A stretch of DNA of 60,000 nt from Apostichopus japonicus. Lineage: Eukaryota; Echinodermata; Holothuroidea; Aspidochirotida; Stichopodidae. The notes under the pieces are model-generated. The model was not told where the DNA came from, made no database searches, and saw only the letters and a program-made list of their open reading frames with translations. Of the stretch, positions 27,701 to 39,700 are shown piece after piece. The DNA lies in contig NC_092561.1 of assembly GCF_037975245.1 (NCBI RefSeq), forward strand, positions 2,966,501-3,026,500, given 5' to 3'. Position 1 is the stretch's first letter, and the number at the start of each line of letters is the position of its first letter. Made by a program: the position numbers and the translations under genes.

Positions 27701-30700
27701 TAATTGTAATCTTAATCAAACAATAGAGGGGGAGAGGGGGAGAGGGGTTGCCAGTAGAATTCATAAATTGTCATATCCTGTTTGAATTCTAAGCGAGTTG
27801 AAATAATTCAAATACAAGAGAAATTTGTCAAATTAATCGCAAATTAAGTATATTAATTAGCTTAGAAAATTATTTGTTCCTGCCACATCTGGATTAAAAA
27901 TTCAACAATTGAATAGACTAATTAATCCAGCTTTCGCCAGAGACAATCATTTTCTCTCTCTTTTCATTGATACATATATGCTAAATAGTTGTGACACAAT
28001 TCAGTTCCTTAATAGCACAATACTGTAAGCCAATAATAACATCACCAACCAAGCTTTAATCTAGAATAATTGTCAAATATTTTTAAAATTATTTTATGAA
28101 CTGTTTGAATTTGACTTGTTTGTGACTTGTATGTATGTGACCTACAATATGTGACCATTATATGACCTGTGTGACCTATGACTTGTATGAATTAGTCGAC
28201 TACTTGAAATTGCACCTGGGTGACAAAACTTTCAGAATAAAATAAATTAACAAAATTGTGTTGCTCACAAACTACCTAATTAATTAACTTATGATCTAAT
28301 TAACTAAATAATGATCTAATTTACTGACATGCTGGCTAATAAACTATTTGCAAGTTAAATCACCATGCTCGTTAATCCAAATTAGTATCTTACGGGCATG
28401 TGGATAAGTTTGCTCGATAGAAGTATTTTGTTTGAGTCACACATACTCCTGTAAAGGTAAGAATAGCCTTCTTAATAATCAAGATTGTAGGAAACTGGCG
28501 TAAAAACTTAAAGAGCTGCCTTTACTTAGTGAATGTTAATATTCAAGATCTATTGTTGAAAGCTTCATCTTTCTAGAGGATCGAGCCTTTCGATTTCAGA
28601 TGGTGAGGTTAGTGTGATAACCTGTAGATTGTTTCATTCAACAATAGATGGCACAAACAAAGTTAATAAATAATTTGAAAACACTTGAAGCAAGTTGAAG
28701 GACACAACCAAGAAAACTCTTGAAAGTATCTGATTGTAGTCCTTGAAAGTGCCTGATTGTAGTCTCCAAAGCAAAGTTATCAGTTTGGACATAAATTTAC
28801 AAGCAGCAATAATGACCTGCTCAAAACAAGTAGGGAGACTCCTGAATGGTACAGATCCCGAAGGATCTCAGAAAAAGTAGGTACTTGTTTTAAAAGTGAT
28901 ATCTATAGAGGATTCGATGCTAACCATGCAATGCTAACGATGGGATGCTGATTATGCGATGTAAAATAACACTGCATAGGTTAGGTTGATGTGAAACGGT
29001 GCTTACAGATTATATACTACATAAATACTTCCTCCCACCATAGGTCAGTCATGGACCTCATACTGTATACCTTCTGTACACAAGCTTCCTAGTCACTGCA
29101 GCTATTCCAGTCTATACTACCTCCCACCATAGGTCAGTTATGGACCTCATACTGCATACCTACTGTACACAAGCTTCCTAGTCACTGCAGCTATTCCAAT
29201 CCATACTACCTCCCACCATAGGTCAGTCATGGACCTCATACTGTATACCTTCTGTACACAAGCTTCCTAGTCACTGCAGCTATTCCAGTCCATACTACCT
29301 CCCACCATAGGTCAGTCATGGACCTCATACTGTATACCTACAGTACTGTACACAAGCTTCCTAGTCTCTGCAGCTATTCCAGTCCATACTACCTCCCACC
29401 ATAGGTCAGTCATGGACCTCATACTGTATACCTAGTGTACACAAGCTTCCTAGTCTCTGCAGCTATTCCAGTCTATACTACCTCCCACCATAGGTCAGTC
29501 ATGGACCTCATACTGTATACCTACAGTACTGTACACAAGCTTCCTAGTCTCTGCAGCTATTCCAGTCCATACTACCTCCCACCATAGGTCAGTCATGGAC
29601 CTCATACTGTATACCTAGTGTACACAAGCTTCCTAGTCTCTGCAGCTATTCCAGTCTATACTACCTCCCACCATAGGTCAGTTATGGACCTCATACTGCA
29701 TACCTACTGTACACAAGCTTCCTAGTCTCTGCAGCTATTCCAGTCCATACTACCTCCCACCATAGGTCAGTCATGGACCTCATACTGTATACCTACTGTA
29801 CACAAGCTTCCTAGTCTCTGCAGCTATTCCAGTCCATACTACCTCCCACCATACTGTAGGTCAGTCATGGACCTCATACTGTATACCTACTGTACAAAAG
29901 CTTCCTAGTCTCTGCATTCATTCCAATTCATACTACCTCCCACCATAGGTCAGTCATGGACCTCATACTGTATACCTAGTGTACACAAGCTTCCTAGTCT
30001 CTGCAGCTATTCCAGTCTATACTACCTCCCACCATAGGTCAGTCATGGACCTCATACTGTATACCTACTGTACACAAGCTTCCTACAGGTAGTCTCTGCA
30101 GCTATTCCAGTCTATACTACCTCCCACCATAGGTCAGTCATGGACCTCATACTGTATACCTACTGTACACAAGCTTCCTAGTCTCTGCAGCTATTCCAGT
30201 CCATACTACCTCCCACCATAGGCCAGTCATGGACCTCATACTGTATACCTACTGTACACAAGCTTCCTAGTCACTGCAGCTATTCCAGTCTATACTACCT
30301 CCCACCATAGGTCAGTCATGGACCTCATACTGTATACCTACTGTACACAAGCTTCCTAGTCACTGCAGCTATTCCAGTCTATACTACCTCCCACCATAGG
30401 TCAGTCATGGACCTCATACTGTATACCTACTGTACACAAGCTTCCTAGTCACTGCAGCTATTCCAGTCTATACTACCTCCCACCATAGGCCAGTCATGGA
30501 CCTCATACTGTATACCTACTGTACACAAGCTTCCTAGTCTCTGCATTCATTCCAATCCATACTACCTCCCACCATAGGTCAGTTATGGACCTCATACTGC
30601 ATACCTACTGTACAAAAGCTTCTTAGGTTCTACATTCATTCCAATCCAAACTACCTCCCACCATAGGTCAGTCATGGACCTCATACTGCATACCTACTGT

Positions 30701-33700
30701 ACACAAGCTTCTTATAGGCTCTGCATTCATTCCAATTCATACTACCTCCCACCATACTGTAGGTCAGTCATGGACCTCATACTGCATACCTACTGTACAC
30801 AAGCTTCTTATAGGCTCTGCATTCATTCCAATCCATACTACCTCCCACCATAGGTCAGTCATGGACCTCATACTGCATACCTACTGTACAAAAGCTTCCT
30901 AGTCTCTGCACAGCTATTCCAGTCCATACTACAGTATCTTATCATGAGACAGTGCAGTTAATAGGTCCCATCCATTAGACTGCATACCTTCACACATCAA
31001 GCAGTTAAACAGCTGATCAGTTACTAAGGCTACATGAATGCTTAAATAATATATGTACTGTAGACTACAGTAGTTCCTCTAGTTTACTCAGACTTCATCT
31101 CCTATCACAAATCCAGCATGGGGTCTTAAATTGGTCGCACAGAATTTGCCATCAGAACAATTATTAGGCGCAAAGGAATGCCACAGGGCAGCATCTTAAT
31201 GACCAAGATGTGAATCAATCATTTGTCCCCATCATATCAAGATGAATCATAGATTATCTAGATAGAATATCATAGTCCAAGAAACTAAATGGAACTGCAT
31301 GCATAGATACTACAGTAGGAATACAACAATGCAGAGTCTGTAACATCATCAAGTAACTTATAATGTAACTTGCAATGTCAGTTTATCCCATATAGAGCTA
31401 GTAGATGGGAGGGGTGGGAGGAGAACAGGGCCAATATTAATATTTTCACATAAGGAGGAGAGATGGGAGTTGGGTAGAGGTGGGGAGAGTTGTAGGAAGA
31501 ATAATTTATACAATAATATTTGTTCACAATTTTTTTGTTGGCTGCTTTTTTCTGAATAAGTAATTTATCCAATGCTGATAACAAACTTAGTCCATTTTTA
31601 ACATGAAGGGAAAACAATATTGACTTACATTGGTTCAACCTTAACCCTCCCCCTCCCCTTCTTCTACACCCTTACTCTTGTAAACGAGGCTACAATTTAT
31701 AAACTACATAGCTGAACAGATAGAAGCCTGTCAGCTTTGCAATAGTTTGAAGTAAACGTAAAACTGTCTGGTCTGAATAATAACTATGTTTACGAGAATC
31801 ACCAAAGAAGATTTCTATTCTGGCTAAAGGAATAGAAGTGAAGATAACAATGACATCCAGCACAAGGGACAAGGGATCTTGATTTGGTTTGGTAATGGGG
31901 GGGGGATGAAATTGTTAAAGCCATGATTAACATATTGCTGTATAATAATTGCGGTGTTGAAAGAGCTAGACATTTCTTGTATAGTATCTGGGTGAACATT
32001 TATATTACAGACTTAAATACTCATTTTAGACAAACTTGCAAGTTCTTTTGAGAAGAATTCTCAAATTTATACTCATGCAGCAACAGTACATGTGTATAAA
32101 AATCTTGATCTTTAATTCTGGCAAATTTTATAGCTCCTACCACTCTTCCAGAAAAACTTTGTAACCAATGACACTGGCCATACCTGTAGTAACAAAAAAG
32201 GTAGTTATAATAATGATGAATTCCCTTAAAGAAGCGCATAAGAAGGTGATAATTGGATGAGGCAGTTAGTTCAGTTCTTAAAGGCATTGAAGACTCCCCC
32301 AAACCGCGTGCGGCCATCTGAAAAAGTTAACTTTCCGTTGCTTGCAAGTGACGTTTTGTTCGCGTCGCTACAAAATGCAGACAGCAATGAAACGTGATAC
32401 CTTGTTATCTTTAGCTGGACCTGAGATGTCCAACGCTGTTCCTTTGTACACTGTGCTGTGCGTATTGACCGCAGCTGTATGTACTGACTCCATGTATACA
32501 CTATTGTCTAATTACCGACGGTAGCAAGCTGTGTGTGTATTTTCTGGGATCGATAGTGGTCTCTAACACTTCTGTTACACCTCATCCGAAACTAGGTTAG
32601 ATTACCGGCATTAGACGTTTCTTTTTGCGCGAGTCTTCACACCCTTTAATGATACTTGGCATGGGCATGTACATCAGTTAGTGAATGAATGATATCAAAC
32701 TTAAACCTAGCCATTGCACAAACTCATGGTTACTGATTCTCGCAAACTTCTCTTAAGTACTACAGTATATAGGACATACAGTACTGTACATCACGACCCA
32801 TCTGACAGTGGCCTCTGTTGAGAACTCCATTGATATTTAAAATAAAGTTCATTTCAAATAACTTTAATTATAAGGTAATTACTTTCAGCTTATTCCCTTA
32901 TTACCTTCCTTTCAGGCTTCTTGCAGTCTATACAGATTGATCAAAACAACTTTCCTGCTTTCTAAAATGTTACGTACTTCCTGAAACTAGTATCTTTCAT
33001 AGACTGCAGGATGTCCAGTATCGTTATTTCAAAATGATTTTCACTCGTAAGTTCTAACAGAGAGTTACGTGGTAATGAGCTGAGAAAATGACACAGACCA
33101 GGGTCAACATTAATGTTGCACAATGCACATCTAGGGTCATTATAGTTGAACCAATACCAAAGGTCATTATTAGCTGCCTTTTAGCAAGCTACAAAAAGAT
33201 GTCAAAAATGTTCTCCTGGAGGTTATAATCCCTCAAATTATTCACTGCCATTCACTCATAACTGTTCTGGTAGTATTCTGACCAAACCGTGTACTGTATC
33301 TCTTATTCTACCTTTTTAAATTTTACAATTCTATGGTTTTATCCTCAATCCAACCATTGGAAGAGATATTGATGTGGTAACAACCATCCATACTTCACCT
33401 CGTCCGATAAAGGCCATATATTGTGTCCCACAAATTTAACAAATTGAATGTTTCCTTCGCAAATTAACATTTCGCTAAATTTCATAATTAGTGATTCAAT
33501 GTATCCAAAACCTTAGAAAGGGTTTGAAAATTTATGAGTATCATTGAACTTTAAAATTCTTGTCACCTCACGAGTTCACCACTGAGAAGGAGGGTCATTA
33601 ACCGTTTGTGACTAGTCACTGAGGGACTGGTCACTGATGGTCAGAGGGTGAACAGTGCTGAGGTCAGGAGGAGACAGGTAAGCAATAATTCTAGTAATTA

Positions 33701-36700
33701 TACTAAAGTAACAGATTACATCATGCAGGTACCTGGTCTATTTAATAAACACTAGTGTTGAGAATACCAGCAGAATATATAACAAATTCAGTGCTCAGAA
33801 TAGGCCTTTAATCAAGAATAAGGCCACTGACCTCACACACACTCAGGCTTGGATGTTTATTAGCTGTAAATGATTGCCATTTAGCTGCTGAAGAAGATCC
33901 TGCTAGGATCGAAACGTCAGGCCAACTTTCTTTTACACATTCTTTTACACAGGCTCACTACCTGTAGTGGATATAAGCAGTTTGCTAACAATTTTTTTTT
34001 TTTTTTTTGAGAAACAGTTTTTATACTGACCAGGGTAAGTTAAAGTAATGTTATTCAAGAGTAACTCATGATATAAATTTGTGTTAATGAGCAGCGATTC
34101 AGAAATGAACGAAGAAAGAAAAATAATAATAAGGTCTACTAGGACGACCCATAGATGAGAAAGCGTAGCTTCAAATATAAAACCGGGATTCCAAAGTAAG
34201 AAAGATCATAATTATAATAATACTAATATTTTCAATTTTAAAATTGAGATCTGATTGCTCCTTTAAATTTTCTTTCAGTTACCACTTTTAGAGAGCTATA
34301 GTAGGAGCCTCTATCGCCATTTGAATCATCAGACTTCCCGGAAATTCTTTAATCTTCAAGCTTCTCCCTTCGATGAACTCGACGACGCCTGCCAACACTG
34401 GTACTTGGCCAAAAGTTACATAGCTCATAAATTAATCTTTTACTAGAGCAGTACTAACTACCACTGCATCATACTGTTCCTGTCCATGAGAAATAGGGCA
34501 CTTGCCTAGTTGTACTGTACATGAATGCGTTCTATCTAGAATTAGACATGACGCAACACAGCCAGCAAATCTCTCTACGCTAAACATATACAGTGTAGAC
34601 AAATAAATGAAGAGCCTCCACAGCTCCTCAATTGATATCAAGTTCAAATATTTTTAAAAACCAAGCAAGAACATTTTTCATATATTTTTACTTAATTACT
34701 TTCAAATGTTCATACTTTTTGGTTCATTAATTTGACAGGGCTACAAGCCTACAACTACAATCAATGCAATAAACTATACCCAGGGCATTCCAGTTGAATG
34801 GTATCAAATAGAATTTATCGACATCGACATAAAAGATGCAAGAGTGAGCAGGCAATAAATAATAATAAAAAAACATGAACTTACTGTCTAATCTGCAGGC
34901 GGTACTGTCGATCACACACTGCTTCATATAGGAATCTTCGATGGTAGGGTCATAATCAGATACAAAGTAAGACTGTCAAGAATGAAGACAAAAATGGGAG
35001 AAAAGAATGAAGAAAGGTAAACACATGTACTGAATTCATCACTCTTGAAAATAACAACGCGTTGTGTTTAGTAATTGTACCAAAATACAGTTTGTTAATC
35101 ATAAACAACACACATGTAGACATGTACAGTTTTAAAAATGTAGCTAATCACTTTTTAATCAATTTTCCATGTGACCTAAACGAGATCCGGTCGTTAACGG
35201 TAGACAGTCGTATGCACTGATTAGTCGGTCAGAGGGCAGGAGGTCAGTTGTATTTCATGGGTCTTCACAACAATTGAAAACTAGGTCACGGTGGTCAATT
35301 AGAGTCAAGTCATGGTCAGTTGGGCAATGTGTAGAGGCTTTCAATTCAATGGATTACACACACAGTACTAGAACAAGATCACTAAATGTGTGAGGAGAGT
35401 CAGTCAAGTGGGAAGGGGCAACCACGATATTTCCAAGGTGGGGAAAGTGGGGGGGAGCTAATTCAATTTTCCAATTATTTAGGTAAGGCATTAACCTTCA
35501 TAGAAGGGCCAGCTGTGACCCAAGGATCTTTTAAAGGAGGCCTGTGCCACATGGCGGGCATTGAAGTCAACTCCCATGTGTAGGGGATGACGGGGTCCAA
35601 CCACAGATGAAAATTAAAAGTTTAGACATGATCAAATGGTGCATTCTGAGGACTACAAATCAAGTGTAAACACAATATAGTATGTACAGTAGATCAAAAC
35701 AGAAGTTTATGCTAATAAGTACTTTGTGAGGGGTTGAAAAAGGCGGTGGGGGGGGGGTTAGGGGAGTACACCAGAAGTATTGATCTATATCTGTCTCTAC
35801 TGATTGGGAAAATCCCCCATTGTACCTTTTCCCACTTGCTGATCAGAGGTAGGGGACCATGCCCACCTTTTGTGCACACCAATAAGGTTATGTAGATGGG
35901 ACCACACATGACTGAAGGTGGCTGGGGGGAGGGGGCAGACACAAAGAGTGGCATCAAACACTACACTGTTGAGAACATAACTTTACAGCTTTTTTAATAA
36001 CTACTAATTAAAAGTTTATACTTCATGAAGCATTGAGGCACAGCTTTCTACAGACAAGAAGAGGATGTGATGGATTTAAGCATTGGATTGAAAAAAGGTG
36101 CACATCTTATTTTGTTTCCATAACGATTGTTACTACGACATTACCTACGTAATTGAGAGCTCATACAAACTACAATAACATACATGCGAGTGTTTTTCAG
36201 TTAGTGAAAACATTGTAGGTGAGACTTCTGCATGTGGCAGACATGTTAACCGTGACTAAAACACCACTTTTGATGGTCATATGAGCGATGTCTGGAGCAA
36301 CAAACAACTCTGTATTAAATGTCATCCATGCAAGCCACACCGTTTCAGATATCATATGGAACAGGTAACGGTTGATTTTAAAATGTTTATGAATGTATTA
36401 CTGGCAGAAGTTGAGAATTTGCCCTTTTCATACTGTATATTACCACCTCTAAATAATGTATTGAAAGACTTGTACATGTGTACTGCACAGTGCTTCTATT
36501 GCGTGTTATAGGCCTCCAACAGTGCATTACATTTCAATCAAAAAATGGAATTTGTGTAAAAAGATTTGAACTCCTTTCTACTATCTACTACAGTCTACTA
36601 CTGTCTACTACAGTCTACTCAAACATCATCAGGACTTCAGGCAAAATGACAGATTTTGTGATGTGACAGTGCTGCATATCACATCGATGACCAGTTGCCA

Positions 36701-39700
36701 GTTGGATTGATGAATAACAATTTCTCCAAAAGCAGCGCACAATTTGTCGCAGGGTTGTCCTACAGTTCTCCAAAATTTGTTCACAAACATCTAAATCAAG
36801 TTAAATTGGACAATTAAAATGGGTCTGAAAGTGATACTAAAGACAATTAGATCTTTGATTCCATAAACTATTTATAGAAACAACTAATCTGTGTTGTCTC
36901 AGACATTTGGGATCATCTAGATACACAAATTGAAGAGATCTCGTACATTTGTGTACAATCTCAAGGTGATATTCTTCTTGTTCTATCTATTCAAGTTACT
37001 GCAGTATGTTACTTCCAACCATACACCCTTTCACTTTTAGTTGATTGAACTGCTTCTGTACAGTCGGTCAGTCCACAATCTGTTGAATAGTTTAACCACA
37101 TGATCAAACAGGAAACACTTAAGCCCATGACTCACAACACAAGCCCTATAGCTTAATATCAAGGGTGCACAGTTTATCCATCCCTTGGTAGAATTGGATA
37201 CATATATCATGTACTGTAAGATGACAATATCTAAGTAAAAACAGAATATTTTTGGACTACAGTGCATTACTGTGTGCATTTAATATTAAATACAAACATA
37301 CATCCATGTGATAATTTTCTATATGGAGAAAAACACCTTCATACTCAGGCAGACAAAATACATGCTCACCCCACCCACACACTCCTGTTTCCTCATGTCC
37401 CCCACCACCCCCCCCTCCCTCCCCCATCCCACCTCACTCGACAACATCTCTCTTCCAATGTCACTGATGCAGTTATAACCACCTTTGACCAGTTCGTTGG
37501 TAGTACTGACACCTACTGTAGGAAAAACATTGTACTAATCACTCTAATAGGCATTAGAAATCATGAAAATACCTGCAAAATCCATTACAGATTGATCAAT
37601 TTACAGTCTTTCCTTAATTATAGTTCAATTTAGGAATAGACAAGATAGCTAATTTGCACATTGCTGATGTAGAGGAAGCTAATCTTCTGATATAATATTC
37701 CTTTGTTTCTACGACCTTCGTTTCAAGAACACAGAACATACTAACATAGGTTTGTGGCCTACAGCGATTTTTTGAAATATTTAATTGTCTAAGTAAAGAG
37801 ACCAATGTACATCACATTATTCAATGATATATCTGGGCTTGTAATTAGTGGTGAAAGGAATTGTCTAGTGGAAGATATTGATAACATTGTCCTCATAGTA
37901 CTTATTTTTCTCTTTCTAACCATTTGAAATTTGTCCCCATTTGGCATTTTCTTCTTGTAGAAATCATGTTTTCAAATTCACCAGTTTCTCACCAAAAGCA
38001 TTGTATGTTAGAATGCATCAGTTTGGTGCATGGCGTAATGTGGGCAAATGGGCAAAATGAGATACTTGAAGTTAGCACTCCCATTTCCGCAACAAATACA
38101 CACTCACATGTACACATGTTGATTGTCTTCTATATTACGTACACATCGCAAATGTATACAGCCTACCATGCCCCAGTTGGTAGGTACATAGCATTGCACA
38201 TAATACACTCACACAAAACACAGTTCATAAACCGTTCTTCGAAATCGCTGAAATGAAAATCAACTTTACAGTGAAAGGAAGCTTCTTTAATATTACTTGT
38301 GAAGTATTTGCACCATCGAAAGGTGAAACTTGGCGGAATCGATGTCAGAGCAGAATGTAGTACTGGGAAGCTGAGGCTTTGTAGAACTACTGTAAATATA
38401 AATTACAAGGGAAATCACAGCACACAATACTGACAATGCGGTGGTGTGTGTGCTGCATTTTCCTGGGGTTAGAAGTATGTGATGTTGTGTTATAATTTTC
38501 CTACAGTATCAACCTTTTCAGCCAACGTTGCTCAAAACAATCAATCAAATACTTATATGGAACCATAAAGCCAGTTAGCTATGTGATTCCTTGCCATACA
38601 ATTTGCTCAACATTTGTAACACTGTAACTATCTGACTAATGTAGAGCAAGTGAGTTAAATTTGTCCAAGAATTAAGTAAGAACCAGAAAAGATTTGTAGA
38701 AATCCCTTGTGGGCCTCAACCTTGTCATTCACTCATAAGGATTTTCAGTATAGAATTTTAATGGTAAACGTTTTGCAATATCCAGAAAGCAATCGTTCCT
38801 ATACGTGAAATATATCTAAATTTGACCAACTTTGAGTTGGCAATCCTTTTCAATAGTTGTTCAGGTTACATGACATTTTTTATATTAATATGCTGTGAAA
38901 ATGTTTTTCCACCATTTGACATTACCTGTTGACCCTTGAGCCAGTTTGTGTCTGTATGAGATAACCTGTTGATCCCTTGAAGCTCAGAGTAAGAGAGCGA
39001 TAGTATGAACTCTGGAGCAGATTTCATTCCCTGGATGCCAGTTATGAATTAAGTTAAACAGAGATGTACTTTTTGAGTTATCATGTACACGAAGTTTTCA
39101 GACTTTGACCTTTGTTGACCCCAAATGACCATTGAACTTTCACAGCAAACAACAGGGTTCTTGTACTCAGTAGGACGGATCCACATAATAATTATGAAGT
39201 TATTCCAATATTCACTATTATGAATTACTGTTTTCACAAGCAAGTGTCATATGTATGCAAACACACACACACCATCACCATTGCATAGGCCTAGATTCCT
39301 TTGGCCTCCGGTTAAACCATATCAGATATTACTAACATACTGCAGCAATAAATTTGTGCTTTTCACAAAACCGAGAGACCATTTTTACCTCTGTTTAGGC
39401 CTACCTCTGTCTATTGTCAGAAGATACTTAAGGCTAGGAGTAGCTGGAAGTATTGACTATTTACAGTAGCAAGATACAATATGACAATGGTTGGAAATAA
39501 ATGGTTGGAAACATAAGATTAAAAGACTGTCGAACAAACCAGAGATATTGCTTCAGCAAAGATTGTTTTTCGATTTCATGAAATTCAACCGTCACTGTTG
39601 CCCTCACTAGTCTCAGGGTACCATGAAGCCATTCATCTAGTAAAATGGGATGAAGACCCCTACAAATACAAGGCTACAGTACTGGCCTAGGTTGTTAAGT

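Larger units (their letters stand above)
24859..34884 (-). other. R-Ras intron 2
   Basis: The 10 kb intron holds a C/T-rich array (25915-26265), an 89-bp satellite (29020-30935), MITE family A copy 2 (32279-32648) and the second ribozyme-like repeat (33883-33998). The remainder is AT-rich and without recognised genes. Confidence 0.7.

Noticed and set aside
29020-30935. CRISPR-like array
   Set aside because: Whole 89-bp units are repeated without unique spacers, in an intron of an animal gene.
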